A stretch of DNA of 64,000 bases from Hylemonella gracilis str. Niagara R (GCF_000600295.1 NZ_JEMG01000001.1:1033062-1097061); one strand, 5' to 3'; shown: positions 39,113-48,009, numbered from the stretch's first letter. The notes: generated by a model not told the origin, from the sequence alone. Translations and numbers: made by a program.

Positions 39113-40372
39113 ATGCGGCGGCGTCTGCTACTGCGCTCGGGCGCGCAATTCCTGCTCGGCACCGCGTTGAGCCCGGTGCTGGGCCCGGCATGGGGCATGG
39201 GTTCGGGCCTCGGTGCTGACAAGGCCGAAGTCTCGTCCTCGTCTTCCGAGGTGACCCTGCTCGCCGCATGGCGCCACGAGGCGCGGGAATTCATCGGCCT
39301 GGTCGGTCTGGACGGCCGCGACAGTGCAACCTGGCGCGTGCTCCGGCAGCTGCCCGTGCCCACTCGCGCGCACGGCCTCTGGGCTGAGCCGGACGGTGCC
39401 TTCCTCGCTGTGGCGCGCCGGCCCGGGGACTGGTTGCTGCGCTGGCGCCCCGGGCTCGACGCTGCCGGGCAGACCAGCGAGGGCACAACACAATGGCTGT
39501 GGGTCGAGGACGACCGCCGTTTCAATGGCCACGTCATCGCATCGGTGGACCAGGGGCAACCGGGCCGCAGGCTCTGGACCCCAGAGACTGAATTGGAAGG
39601 CGGCCAGGGCCTGCTCGGTGTGCGCGACACCGCCACCCTCGAAAAAACCGATGAATGGCCCACGCACGGCCGCGACCCGCACCAGTTGCTGGCCCTGCCG
39701 CGCGCCGTGGGTAGGTTCCCCGCAGGCACGCTGATGGTGGCCAACGGCGGCATCCCCACCTTGCCCGAGACGGGTCGCGTCAAGCGGCTGGACCCGCGCC
39801 TGAAACAACAGCGCATGGACGCGTCGCTGGTGGCCCTGCATCCCGGCACGGGTGAGCTGCAGGGGCAATGGCGCCTGGCCGATCCCTACCTCAGCATCCG
39901 TCATCTGGCCTTCGACGCCGGCTCGAGCCGATTGGGCATTGCACTGCAGGCTGAGCACCCGGATGCCTCGCAGCGGCAGGCCGCGCCGGTGCTGGCCGTC
40001 TGGGACGGCCGCGACTTGCGCCCCGCCGAACCGCTGCCGCACAACCAACCCTCGCTGCAAGGCTACGGAGGCGACATAGTGGCTTGGTCGCCTGCCAGGG
40101 CGGGTGACCCTGGCGGCTTCGCCGTCAGTTGTGTCCGGGCCGACGCCCTGGTCCTGTTCGATGCACAGGGCCGCTGGCGGGAAACATGGCGCTATCCCGG
40201 TGCCTATGCGCTGGCGCGGTTAGACCAACAGATTTGGCTCGGCGGGGAACTTGGCATTTTGCGCGTGCAAGCGCGCGCGACCAATCCTCAAACCCAGAAC
40301 ATCGCTGCCGCGCAAGCGGATCTGGCCGACTGGTACTGGGACAACCACTGGTTCGCAATCAATACGGCCTGA
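39113..40372 (+). CDS. DUF1513 exported protein (predicted beta-propeller)
   Basis: A 419-residue DUF1513 protein. The N-terminus MRRRLLLRSGAQFLLGTALS is Arg-rich and suits a Tat or Sec signal. Repeating blade-like strands occur (for example GLVGLDGRDSATWRV, LMVANGGIPTLPETGRVKRL, LAFDAGSSRLGIALQ), and conserved HGRDPHQLL and GGIPTLP segments are family marks. Its function is unknown; it is regularly found with imelysins. The end overlaps the convergent DoxX-like gene by 14 bases. Confidence 0.8.
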   Translation: MRRRLLLRSGAQFLLGTALSPVLGPAWGMGSGLGADKAEVSSSSSEVTLLAAWRHEAREFIGLVGLDGRDSATWRVLRQLPVPTRAHGLWAEPDGAFLAVARRPGDWLLRWRPGLDAAGQTSEGTTQWLWVEDDRRFNGHVIASVDQGQPGRRLWTPETELEGGQGLLGVRDTATLEKTDEWPTHGRDPHQLLALPRAVGRFPAGTLMVANGGIPTLPETGRVKRLDPRLKQQRMDASLVALHPGTGELQGQWRLADPYLSIRHLAFDAGSSRLGIALQAEHPDASQRQAAPVLAVWDGRDLRPAEPLPHNQPSLQGYGGDIVAWSPARAGDPGGFAVSCVRADALVLFDAQGRWRETWRYPGAYALARLDQQIWLGGELGILRVQARATNPQTQNIAAAQADLADWYWDNHWFAINTA

Positions 40373-40865
40373 GCTTGGCGGGGCGAGGCCGGACACCCAC
40401 ACAGTACAGTGCCCAGAGCACGAACACCGGCTGGAACAGCGGGCGAATCCAGAAGTACCAGGCGCCAAACTCCAAACCCAGCACGGTTTGCCCTTGTAGC
40501 GCGACGTTGATGTTGGCGACCACCACGCACGCCAGCATGACCGCCAGCCAGATTCCGGCCTGCCGTTGCAGATTGGGCAGACCCAGGCGTTCGAACACAC
40601 GCACCGGCACCAGCAGGCCCACCGCGCCCAGCAGTTCCGCCACACCGGTCAGGTATACCCAGAACAGGGCTTGCTCAGCCAGCACCGGTGGCAGCATGGG
40701 CACGTAACGCGTGGCGCCATTGACGAAATGGTCCACGCCGGTGAACAGGAAACCCAGGGCCATGCCCCAGCGCATGCTGTCGCGCAAGCCCAGCCGCCGG
40801 CCCCTCAGTCGGAACGCCAACCAAGTGAGCAAGGAGGCCAGGGAGATCAGGAAGAAGAAGCTCAT
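40359..40865 (-). CDS. DoxX-like integral membrane protein
   Basis: A 168-residue membrane protein with four to five hydrophobic helices. The segment MALGFLFTGVDHFVN and the later VYLTGVAELLGAVGLLVPV match DoxX-like small membrane proteins. The start MSFFFLISLASLLTWLA is chosen because longer frames cross the promoter region. It is divergent from a TetR gene with a palindromic operator between, so it is probably repressed by that regulator. Its biochemical role is unknown. Confidence 0.78.
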   Translation of the reverse strand: MSFFFLISLASLLTWLAFRLRGRRLGLRDSMRWGMALGFLFTGVDHFVNGATRYVPMLPPVLAEQALFWVYLTGVAELLGAVGLLVPVRVFERLGLPNLQRQAGIWLAVMLACVVVANINVALQGQTVLGLEFGAWYFWIRPLFQPVFVLWALYCVGVRPRPAKLRPY

Positions 40866-40890
40866 GACAACCACTAAGACTTGTTTACGA

Positions 40891-40920
40891 TGGAAACATT
40901 TTATGATTAAAATGTTTCCA
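40891..40920. promoter_or_regulatory. TetR-type operator, perfect 12-bp inverted repeat
   Basis: TGGAAACATTTT (40891-40902) and AAAATGTTTCCA (40909-40920) are perfect inverted arms around ATGATT. The site lies 26 bases from each divergent start codon, covering both promoters. It is a textbook location for autorepression and control of the DoxX-like gene by the adjacent TetR protein. Confidence 0.82.
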
Positions 40921-40946
40921 ATGTCAATATTGAATCTGATCCACCC

Positions 40947-41573
40947 ATGAGCACCTCTTACCACCATGGTGATCTGAAGGCCGCGCTGCTGGCCCATGCG
41001 CTGACCCAGCTGGAAACTCAGGGCTTGGAATCCTTGTCCATGCGGGAGATGGCCAAGGCCATCGATGTGTCGCACACCGCCGCCTACCGGCATTTCGCCG
41101 ACAAGCGCTCCCTGCTGGACGCGGTGGCGGTGCAGGGCTTCGAGACGCTGCGCCTGAGCTGCGCGCAGGCGGCCGGGGTCACCGATCCTTCAGCGCGCGA
41201 GATGTCAGCGCGCGAGCGGCTGCGGGCCTGCGGCCTGGCCTATGTGCGTTTCGGACTGGGCCACCCCAAGCTGCTGGTCCACATGTTCAACGCCGTCGCG
41301 CAGGGTGAAGCCAGCGCTGAGCTGGCGGCCGCAGGCGCCGCCTTGTTCGCGGTCTTGCGTGAATTGGTGGTACAGGGGCAGGCGCAGAGTCAATTCCGCG
41401 CGGGGGATCCGCAAGCCTTGTCGCATGCCTGCTGGGCGATGGTGCATGGCTTGGCCATGTTGCTCAGCATTGGAGACGCCCAGGACGCGGCACCTGGCTT
41501 GCCGATGCTGATGGACGGCGCTGCCACGTCCCTGGATATTTTTCTGGATGGTTTGGCGCGCGCGGGGTCATGA
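40947..41573 (+). CDS. TetR/AcrR-family transcriptional regulator
   Basis: A 208-residue regulator. The N-terminal helix-turn-helix has YHHGDLKAALLAHALTQLET, MREMAKAIDVSHTAAYRHFADKRSLLDAV (read in part). The C-terminal ligand domain resembles the TetR_C WHG group, with HACWAMVHGLAMLL. It probably binds the 30-bp palindrome just upstream and represses itself and the divergent membrane protein gene. The inducer is unknown. Confidence 0.88.
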   Translation: MSTSYHHGDLKAALLAHALTQLETQGLESLSMREMAKAIDVSHTAAYRHFADKRSLLDAVAVQGFETLRLSCAQAAGVTDPSAREMSARERLRACGLAYVRFGLGHPKLLVHMFNAVAQGEASAELAAAGAALFAVLRELVVQGQAQSQFRAGDPQALSHACWAMVHGLAMLLSIGDAQDAAPGLPMLMDGAATSLDIFLDGLARAGS

Positions 41574-41637
41574 CGGTTTCCCCTCGATGACCATCCCCAT
41601 CCCTGGGTAGGGCGCGTTGGTGGCCGCGAGATACCCC

Positions 41638-42342
41638 TCAGACTTCGGCCCAGAGGCGCACGAGGTTGTGGTAATTGCCGGTGAGGCTCACGGTCTCTTC
41701 GCAGTCACCCAGCCGGGCGCGCAGTTTCTGAATGTTCTGGTCCAGTTCGAACAACAGGGCGCGTTTGCTGTCATCACGGATCATGCTTTGCAGCCAGAAA
41801 AAGGAGCACACCCGCGCGCCACGCGTGACGGGCTCCACGCGGTGCAGGCTGCTGGAAGGGTAGAGGATCAGGTCGCCCGCGGGCAGTTTGACCTCGTGCT
41901 CGCCGTAGGTGTCGGCCACCACCAGTTCGCCGCCCTCGTAGTCCTCCGGATTGCAGAGGAAGAGGGTGCAGGAGAGGTCGGTGCGCAGGGGCAGACCACC
42001 GGGAAAAGCTGGGTTCGGCGCGTAGCGCACCGAGCCGTCGACATGCATGCCGTAGTGCTCGCCGCCCTCGTAGCGGTTGAACATTGGGGGCAGGAAACGC
42101 AAGGGCAGGGCGGCGCTGAAGAACAAGGGGCTTTTTTTCAGCGCATCCAGGATGACGGCGCCGAGTTCCTGCGCCAGCGGTGAGCGCTCAGGCAGTTGGC
42201 GGTTGTGTTTGACTTTGGCCCCCTGGTCACCGACGGAGGCGCGCCCGTCCACCCATTGCGCGGCGTCCAGCGCCTGGTCCAGCGCGGTGCGCATGCCGTG
42301 TACTTGCGCGATGGAAAGGACCTGGGGAACGTGCAGCATCAT
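41638..42342 (-). CDS. piuC: PKHD-type Fe(II)/2-oxoglutarate hydroxylase (PiuC-like)
   Basis: A 234-residue dioxygenase. The 2-His-1-carboxylate ligands are visible: His100 and Asp102 in [14 protein letters not shown] and His167 in [15 protein letters not shown], with Arg177 as the 2-oxoglutarate contact. This matches PiuC/YbiX proteins, which accompany catecholate siderophore receptors; their substrate is not settled. Two adjacent ATGs (42342, 42339) are possible starts. It lies downstream of the TonB receptor, after a terminator. Confidence 0.88.
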   Translation of the reverse strand: MMLHVPQVLSIAQVHGMRTALDQALDAAQWVDGRASVGDQGAKVKHNRQLPERSPLAQELGAVILDALKKSPLFFSAALPLRFLPPMFNRYEGGEHYGMHVDGSVRYAPNPAFPGGLPLRTDLSCTLFLCNPEDYEGGELVVADTYGEHEVKLPAGDLILYPSSSLHRVEPVTRGARVCSFFWLQSMIRDDSKRALLFELDQNIQKLRARLGDCEETVSLTGNYHNLVRLWAEV

Positions 42343-42382
42343 GGCAGGCTTGCCTCAAAGTGGAAGAGAGAGTTTATTGTCC

Positions 42383-42408
42383 AAAAAAAACGCGCCCCGA
42401 AGGGCGCG
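42383..42408 (-). terminator. Intrinsic terminator after TonB receptor gene
   Basis: On the minus strand CGCGCCC-TTCG-GGGCGCG forms a 7-bp stem with a stable UUCG tetraloop, followed by eight T (42390-42383). It lies 90 bases after the receptor stop and about 40 bases before piuC, so piuC needs read-through or a promoter crossing this short gap. Confidence 0.88.
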
Positions 42409-42497
42409 CACAGAGGTCCGGGGTTTGCCTGCCCTGACCTAATCTGATTTAGATCAAGGTTCTGGATTTCCGGTCGGCATGGCTCATACCCCGGAAC

Positions 42498-44801
42498 TCA
42501 GAACGAATAGTTCGCCGCCAGTCGAACGGAGCGTGCGTCACCTGGCGTGGCCCAGCCGTTGTTGCGGACGCGCGTGTAATACAGCTCGTCGGTCAGGTTG
42601 TTCACGTTGAGCTGGAAGTCCAAATTGCGGCTGAAACGGTAGGCGACCATGGCGTTCTGCACGGTGTAACCATCGGCCTTGAATTGCGTACCTGTCCCGT
42701 TGTTCAAATACCAACTGCCTTGGTAGGTCACGCCATACCCCACTGTCACCTCCGGCAGCACGCGGTAAGTGGTCCACAGGCTGGCGGCGTGCTCAGGCGT
42801 GTTGGTCAGCGGATCGCCCTTTTGGTTGTCGACACCACCATTGCTGAGTGTGTAGTCCGAAACACTCTGGATCACTTCGCCTTTCAGGTAGGTGTAGTTG
42901 GCGAACAAACCCCAGGCCTGTGTCACCTGTCCCGCAGCGCCCAGTGCGACGCCATCCACGCGCGATTTGCCATCGGTCTGTTGATTCGGCTCGGTCGGAT
43001 CACCGGATGTCACCTTGAAATTCTGCAGTTCGTTGCGGAAGACCGAAGCGGTCAGAGAGAGGCGGTTTTCCAGCACATCCCACTTTGTTCCGACCTCGAT
43101 GTTGATCGCAGTTTCCGGATCGACGTTGCAATTCTGGGTGCCTGTTGTCGAGGTGTTGTTGCACCCGCCATTGACAGTGGATTGCGAAGGTGTTTGAGAA
43201 TTGCCGTAAGCCGCATAGACGCTGCCGTTGGCTGCCGGCTTGAACACCACGCCGAGGCGGTAAGAGAACAGGTTCTCGCTGTTCTCTGCAGTCGGGTTTT
43301 CTGTCCAGGTGGTTGCGGTGGTGTTGGCCCGGCTTCTGACGTCCACGCTGCCGCTGTTGTGCTCAAACCGTGCGCCACCGTTGACCGACCACTGAGGCGT
43401 CAACTGTGCATTCTCGAAAACATAGACAGCAGCGTTGCTCAACTCGCTTTCGGTTTTTCCCGTGACGAGGAAGTTGATTGGCCCTCCGTAATGAGCGGCT
43501 GGATCCGAGATGCTCATTGACGGAAATGTCGGCGTAGTGCCGTCTGCGTTACGCAATGAATTGCCACTGCGCAGGTTGTAGGTTTCGCGCGTGAGCGCAA
43601 CACCTGTGACGATGGTGTGGTCGATGTCACCCGTCTTGAAACGCGTCGTCAGGTCGGTCTGGTTGCCGATGTAGTTGTTTTCCGTGTCACGCGTGTTGCC
43701 GGCGGGGCCACCGGGCGTGAATGTGTTGGGCGTTCCGCAGGCGGTATTGGTGGGCGTAAGACCCGACGATAGACACCATGTGCCTTGTGGGGGGACGACC
43801 CGCGTGAATTGGGTGACCCTCTGCACGCGAGTCTGGTTACGCAGCGACATGGCGTCGCTGAAGCGATGTTCCACCTGCAACGTCAAGGCATCGACTTGGA
43901 TCTCCTGTGCGGCGACGTCCTTGTAACCGTAATAGTTGCTGGATTTCGCCCCGGGCAGCAGACCATCGTGGAAGGCATTCTTGTAGTACGGCACCCCGTA
44001 CTGGGGAATATTGTCGTCTTCCTGATGGAAATACGACAGCGTGGTCTGGGTTGGCGTGCCCAGGCCCATGGCGTAAGACGCCGCGACGCCCCAGCGTTCG
44101 TACTTCTCGACGTCGCGTCCCGGAACATCGTTCTGGTGCGTCATCAGGTTCAACCGCAGTGCCGAGGTTTCGCCCACGCGCTGATTGGCGTCCAGCGTAG
44201 CGCGGCCGTAGCTGTCGGTGCCCAGCGTGCCGCTGGCGCGCACGAAGTCCTCGGCTTTGGGCGTCTTGCTCAGTAAGTTGATGCTGCCGCTCACGTTCCC
44301 GGCGCCGCCGTAGACCGAATTGGCGCCGTTCGAGACTTCGATCTGTTCCAGATTGAAGGCGTCCGAGCGGTTGTACTGCGCGCTGTCGCGCATGCCGTCG
44401 ATCGTGATGTTGTTGTTGGCCGAGTAGCCGCGGAAGTTGATGCTGTCGCCGTAACCGCCGCCGCCTTCGCCGGCACCGAACGTGATGCCCGGAACTGTGG
44501 ACAAGGCCTCGACCAGCGACTGGCGGCCCTGTTCCTCCAGTACCCGTGCAGGGAGCACAGTGATGGTCTGCGGGGTGTCTACCAGCGGGGCGGTGTATTT
44601 GGGCGACGACAACTCTTCGGTTTTGTAATCCGCCGTGCTCGTGTCCCGCACCGTCACCGAGGGCAGTGTGCCGGCGCTTTCGGCGGTTTGAGCGCCTGCG
44701 GGCAGGGCCAGCGTCGCCAGCACGGCGGCGCCGATCAGGTTGCTGCGCAGGGGCGCGGGGGAGGTGGTTTGGCCGTGTTTGCGGCTCTTGATGTACGCCA
44801 T
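42498..44801 (-). CDS. TonB-dependent catecholate-siderophore receptor (Fiu/PiuA-like)
   Basis: A 767-residue outer-membrane receptor. The start MAYIKSRKHGQTTSP is preferred; an earlier in-frame start at 44879 adds 26 polar residues. A signal peptide is cut near PAGAQTAES. The plug domain has VDTPQTITVLPARVLEEQG, VPGITFGAGEGGGGYGDSIN and INFRGYSANNNITIDGMRD; the barrel contains GRDVEKYERWGVAASYAMGLG, like Fiu. It ends in a barrel strand RSVRLAANYSF with terminal Phe. A strong Fur-like site lies upstream, and it is followed by piuC. The exact siderophore cannot be told from sequence. Confidence 0.92.
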   Translation of the reverse strand: MAYIKSRKHGQTTSPAPLRSNLIGAAVLATLALPAGAQTAESAGTLPSVTVRDTSTADYKTEELSSPKYTAPLVDTPQTITVLPARVLEEQGRQSLVEALSTVPGITFGAGEGGGGYGDSINFRGYSANNNITIDGMRDSAQYNRSDAFNLEQIEVSNGANSVYGGAGNVSGSINLLSKTPKAEDFVRASGTLGTDSYGRATLDANQRVGETSALRLNLMTHQNDVPGRDVEKYERWGVAASYAMGLGTPTQTTLSYFHQEDDNIPQYGVPYYKNAFHDGLLPGAKSSNYYGYKDVAAQEIQVDALTLQVEHRFSDAMSLRNQTRVQRVTQFTRVVPPQGTWCLSSGLTPTNTACGTPNTFTPGGPAGNTRDTENNYIGNQTDLTTRFKTGDIDHTIVTGVALTRETYNLRSGNSLRNADGTTPTFPSMSISDPAAHYGGPINFLVTGKTESELSNAAVYVFENAQLTPQWSVNGGARFEHNSGSVDVRSRANTTATTWTENPTAENSENLFSYRLGVVFKPAANGSVYAAYGNSQTPSQSTVNGGCNNTSTTGTQNCNVDPETAINIEVGTKWDVLENRLSLTASVFRNELQNFKVTSGDPTEPNQQTDGKSRVDGVALGAAGQVTQAWGLFANYTYLKGEVIQSVSDYTLSNGGVDNQKGDPLTNTPEHAASLWTTYRVLPEVTVGYGVTYQGSWYLNNGTGTQFKADGYTVQNAMVAYRFSRNLDFQLNVNNLTDELYYTRVRNNGWATPGDARSVRLAANYSF

Positions 44802-44950
44802 GGAAAAGGATGCTCCGTCGCTGGGATCAGTGGATTTCTTCAGATTGCGTCGATTGCCGCGGGCTCCTGGACTGGTCAAGGCACGCGATTGCCGGTTTCA
44901 GCCGGTAAGGGGGTGGCAGGGAATTCCTGACACGCGATGCAATCAACAGG

Positions 44951-44969
44951 ACAAATGATAATTATTTTT
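44951..44969 (-). promoter_or_regulatory. Fur-box-like site upstream of TonB receptor
   Basis: AATGATAATTATT at 44954-44966 (plus-strand reading) matches 12 of 13 core positions of the Fur consensus. It lies 150 bases upstream of the receptor start in an AT-rich patch. It is the best of three such sites in the window and implies iron repression of the receptor. Between it and 45161 I see no gene. Confidence 0.8.
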
Positions 44970-45161
44970 ATTAAGATATGTCAAAGAATTTCAAGCAATG
45001 CCAAGAAAAACGAACTGCAGCGGTCCTGTAGGGGTGCTTTTGTGGCGGCAAGCCGCCCTGTGTGTGGGCCTGCGGCAACGCACTGGGCGTCAAAAGAGCC
45101 GTACCGGGCGAAGGCCTGACGGCATTGCCGTCTGGACTTTCTGGCACGACCAGGCAGGTTT

Positions 45162-45190
45162 TTGGGACAAACCAAGCCCCGTGCTAGAGT
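45162..45190 (+). promoter_or_regulatory. Sigma-70-like promoter of the rnk-like gene
   Basis: TTGGGA (45162-45167), a 17-base spacer and TAGAGT (45185-45190) form a reasonable housekeeping promoter. Initiation near 45197 would give a leader of about 290 bases before the start codon at 45487. Confidence 0.5.
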
Positions 45191-45366
45191 CGGCCGCATG
45201 TTTCAGGGTTGCCGTCCTTTCCGACCAAGCCAGGGTGCCGCGCTAGCGCGTCGCTTGGCTCATGTCGTGTCCGCGCCGGTCGCCCTGCAAACCGGTGATG
45301 CCGCATGGGGCCTGGGCCATCCGCGCCACAAGGCCCCTCTTGCTCGTCTGCTGCCCGCAGATTCCT

Positions 45367-45421
45367 GAGCCCGGCGACACCTCTTCTTCCTTTTTCACGC
45401 ACCCCTCCTGTCGCCGGGCTC
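45367..45421 (+). promoter_or_regulatory. Long perfect hairpin in the leader of the rnk-like gene
   Basis: GAGCCCGGCGACA (45367-45379) and TGTCGCCGGGCTC (45409-45421) pair perfectly over 13 bp around a 29-base pyrimidine-rich loop. It lies 65 bases before the ribosome site (GAGGAG) of the next gene, within the predicted leader. No T-run follows directly, so it is not a plain terminator. A role in leader control or as a small RNA is possible. Confidence 0.55.
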
Positions 45422-45486
45422 CCATCGCCCCGGTGCGATTGCGCCCTGTTTTTGACGCGGGGCCGGTTTTGCATGAGGAGTTGTCC

Positions 45487-45843
45487 ATGTCCGTCCGCCA
45501 TCAGGATGAGCTGTTGCTCACCGAATCCAATTACGCCCGTCTGTCGCAACTGAAGGATGGCGCACTGCTTGAGCTGCTCGATGCGGCCGATGTCGTGCCC
45601 GATGCCCAGGCGCCTGACGATCTGGTGACCATGCGGGGGCAGGTGCGTGTGCGCCACGAAACCAGCGGGCAAGAACAGACCTTGACCATGTGCTGGCCCG
45701 AAGATGTCAAACCCGAGGAGGGGCGCATCTCCGTGCTGTCGCCCATCGGCACGGCCCTGCTGGGCCGGCGCGCGGGGGCCTGGGTGGCCTTGCGCCTGCC
45801 CGGTGGGCAATCGCAACGCCTGCGCATTGAGGCTTTGCTGTGA
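45487..45843 (+). CDS. Rnk-like / GreA-GreB C-terminal domain protein
   Basis: A 118-residue protein that consists of a short N-terminal helical part (ESNYARLSQL) and a GreA/GreB C-terminal FKBP-like domain (VRVRHETSGQEQTLTMCWPE, RISVLSPIGTALLGRRAG). This is the layout of Rnk, the regulator of nucleoside diphosphate kinase, which binds RNA polymerase. The long Gre coiled coil is absent. The start has GAGGAG in front. The unusually long leader with a strong hairpin suggests post-transcriptional control. Confidence 0.82.
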   Translation: MSVRHQDELLLTESNYARLSQLKDGALLELLDAADVVPDAQAPDDLVTMRGQVRVRHETSGQEQTLTMCWPEDVKPEEGRISVLSPIGTALLGRRAGAWVALRLPGGQSQRLRIEALL

Positions 45844-45845
45844 TT

Positions 45846-45967
45846 CGTTCGCCTTGAGCCCTACGGTTCACCCTTAGGCTCAGCTCTGAATGGGCTGGCC
45901 GAAGGGTCTTTCGCCTTGCTCAGTCTTGCTCAGGACAGGCTTTGACAGGCTCAGCCCAAGCGGAACG
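45846..45967. repeat. Degenerate extragenic inverted repeat
   Basis: The stretch opens CGTTCGCCTTGAGCC and closes with GGCTCAGCCCAAGCGGAACG, imperfect inverses of each other, with GACAGGCT repeated in tandem inside. It resembles the TTCGACAGGCTCAGC-type element I recall as common in Burkholderiales genomes. From 45968 to 46092 nothing further is seen. Confidence 0.45.
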
Positions 45968-46092
45968 TTGCAGGGGCAAGCATGCCAACTCAATCGGGCC
46001 GCAAGGTCAGCCTGACCGCAGCAGGGCCACCAGAGGCGCGGCCCACGCGCCCTGTGTTTTCAGAACAGTGGTCATGGCAGGCGGCTCCGAAA

Positions 46093-46878
46093 TCACAAGG
46101 CGATGGCGGCGCTGTGATCACCACCGGCCAAGGAAGGGTTGCGCGCGGCCAGCGCCACCGCATCCGCGCCGGCCGCGTAGCGCAGGCGCGGCGTGGCATC
46201 GTTCGCGGCCAGCCACACGGCTTCGGCCACATCCAGTTCGTTCGTGACGGCTTGGGGCTGGCCCATCGCGGCGAAGATGGCTTGTGCGTAGGGCGCATAG
46301 GCTTCAGGGATCAGCCCTTGCATGCGCTCGGCACCGTTGGCCGTGAACTGCGTGGTGGGCGCGTACCCCGGCTCGACCAGCTTCACGCGCACGTCGAAGG
46401 CCTGCAACTCAAAAGCCAGGGAGGCGGTGAAGCCTTCGATGGCGGTCTTGCTGGCGGTGTAGGCCGCCACCAGCGGGAAGGGCGCCAGCGTTGCGCTCGA
46501 GGTCACGTTCACGATCAGGCCCGCACGGCGTTCGCGGAACTGCGGCAACACGGCCTGCGTCATCGCCATGGTGCCGAATGTATTGGTCTCGAAGATCTCG
46601 CGCACCGTGGCCATGGGCGTGGCTTCGAAGGCCCCGAACAGGCCGAGGCCGGCGTTGTTGACCAGCACGTCGATGGGGCCGGCGGCTTCCAGCGCCTGGG
46701 CGATGCTCTCGGGCCGGGTCACGTCCAGCGGCAGCAGATGCAGGCGCGGCGATTGCGGCAGCCGGTCGGCGCGCGGTGCGCGCATCGTGGCGTAAACCTT
46801 CCAGCCCTGGGCGTGGAAGTGGCGCGCGGTTTCCAGGCCGTAGCCGGAAGAGCAACCCGTGATCAGAACCGTTTTCAT
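46093..46878 (-). CDS. Short-chain dehydrogenase/reductase
   Basis: A 261-residue NAD(P)-dependent oxidoreductase. The cofactor motif is TGCSSGYGLE (8-17), NNAG is present in VLVNNAGLGLFG, and the catalytic set is Ser (NVTSSATLA) with YTASK. The start ATG has AGGAG; the longer frame from 46962 runs through the promoter. It is divergent from an AraC regulator that probably controls it. Substrate is unknown; the wide specificity of this class prevents a finer call. Confidence 0.88.
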   Translation of the reverse strand: MKTVLITGCSSGYGLETARHFHAQGWKVYATMRAPRADRLPQSPRLHLLPLDVTRPESIAQALEAAGPIDVLVNNAGLGLFGAFEATPMATVREIFETNTFGTMAMTQAVLPQFRERRAGLIVNVTSSATLAPFPLVAAYTASKTAIEGFTASLAFELQAFDVRVKLVEPGYAPTTQFTANGAERMQGLIPEAYAPYAQAIFAAMGQPQAVTNELDVAEAVWLAANDATPRLRYAAGADAVALAARNPSLAGGDHSAAIAL

Positions 46879-46951
46879 GAAGAACTCCTGGTGGTGTGGT
46901 GGATGTGTCTGGTGCAGACAGGCGCAACGATATCGGCTGGAGTTCGGACTT

Positions 46952-46962
46952 AATACAATCAA
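46952..46962 (-). promoter_or_regulatory. Shared promoter motif, copy 1 (SDR/AraC gap)
   Basis: On the minus strand TTGATTGTATT lies 74 bases upstream of the SDR start and is followed by AAGT. The same 11 bases, followed by GAAGT, occur at 48663-48673 before the DJ-1 gene. It may be a core promoter or a common regulator site. Confidence 0.4.
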
Positions 46963-47002
46963 TAGTCTCTAATTAATTTGCAATCGTCCGGAGGTCGTGG
47001 CC

Positions 47003-47947
47003 ATGGTGGATCCGCTTGTCGACGTCATCACCCTGCTGCGCCCGCGCGCGGTGTTCTCCAAGGTCATCAGCGGCGCGGGCGCCTGGGCCGTGCGCTACTC
47101 GGCCTTTGGCCAACCCAGCTTCTGCACCATGCTCGAAGGCCGCTGCGTGCTGACGGTGGACCAGCAGGAGCCCTTGACCCTGGAGGCGGGGGACTTCCTG
47201 CTGATGCCGGCCACGCCGGGTTTCACGCTGTCCAGCCCCGAGCCCGCCGTGCCGGTCTTTCTCGATCCCGAGCAGACGCGGGACACGACGGGCGAACTGC
47301 GCCACGGCCGCCGCAGCGGTCCACCGGACGTGCGCATGCTGGGCGGTTATTTCGCCTTCGACTCGCCCGACGCGGCCCTGCTCGTCTCCTTGCTGCCGGT
47401 GCTGCTGCACGTGCGCGGGGTCGAACGCCTGCCGGTGCTGGTGAAGCTCGTGCGCGACGAATCGCTCGATACCCGGCCCGGGCGCGACCTGGTGCTGCGC
47501 CGTCTGGTGGAAATCCTGCTGGTTGAGGCGCTGCGTTCCGGCGCGAGCCCCTCCGCGCCGGTTGATGGGCGGGATGCCGATGCGCCCCCCGGCCTGCTGC
47601 GCGGCCTGGCCGACGCCCGCGTTGCCGTGGGCCTGCGCCTGATGCACGGTGAACCGACCCGCGCCTGGACGGTGGAAGCGCTGGCCCGCCAAGCCGCGCT
47701 GTCACGTTCCACCTTCTTCGACCGCTTCTCACGCGCCGTGGGCCTGCCGCCCATGGAATACCTGCTGGCGTGGCGCATGGCCCTGGCCAAGGACCTGCTG
47801 GCGCGCGGCGACCTGGCCATCGCCGACGTGGCCGAGCGCGTGGGTTACGGCTCGGCCAGTACCTTCAGCACGGCCTTCAGCCGTTATGTGGGGCTGCCGC
47901 CGGGGCGGTATGCGAAAGCGCGTGAGGCGATGGCGGCGGCGGGCTGA
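47003..47947 (+). CDS. AraC-family transcriptional regulator
   Basis: A 314-residue regulator with an N-terminal cupin-type domain (residues 1-190; GQPSFCTMLEGRCVLTVDQQ, LEAGDFLLMPATPGFTLSS) and a C-terminal double helix-turn-helix (about 215-308; WTVEALARQAALSRSTFFDRF, and IADVAERVGYGSASTFSTAFSRYVG, each read in part). ATG at 47003 has GGAGG eight bases upstream; GTG at 46997 is less well placed. It probably activates the divergent SDR gene in response to an unknown small molecule. Confidence 0.9.
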   Translation: MVDPLVDVITLLRPRAVFSKVISGAGAWAVRYSAFGQPSFCTMLEGRCVLTVDQQEPLTLEAGDFLLMPATPGFTLSSPEPAVPVFLDPEQTRDTTGELRHGRRSGPPDVRMLGGYFAFDSPDAALLVSLLPVLLHVRGVERLPVLVKLVRDESLDTRPGRDLVLRRLVEILLVEALRSGASPSAPVDGRDADAPPGLLRGLADARVAVGLRLMHGEPTRAWTVEALARQAALSRSTFFDRFSRAVGLPPMEYLLAWRMALAKDLLARGDLAIADVAERVGYGSASTFSTAFSRYVGLPPGRYAKAREAMAAAG

Positions 47948-48009
47948 AGCGCTTGCGTGTTCCGAAGGGGGCTGTCATTCCGGCGTGGCTGCACAGTACG
48001 CCCCATGGT

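Noticed and set aside
41241-41511. Overlapping frames inside tetR as extra genes
   Set aside because: They are alternative frames of the regulator gene without ribosome sites or recognisable domains.
45190-45486. A known structural RNA (RNase P RNA, 6S RNA, tmRNA) in the rnk-like leader
   Set aside because: None of the conserved segments of these RNAs could be found; only the single long hairpin is clear.
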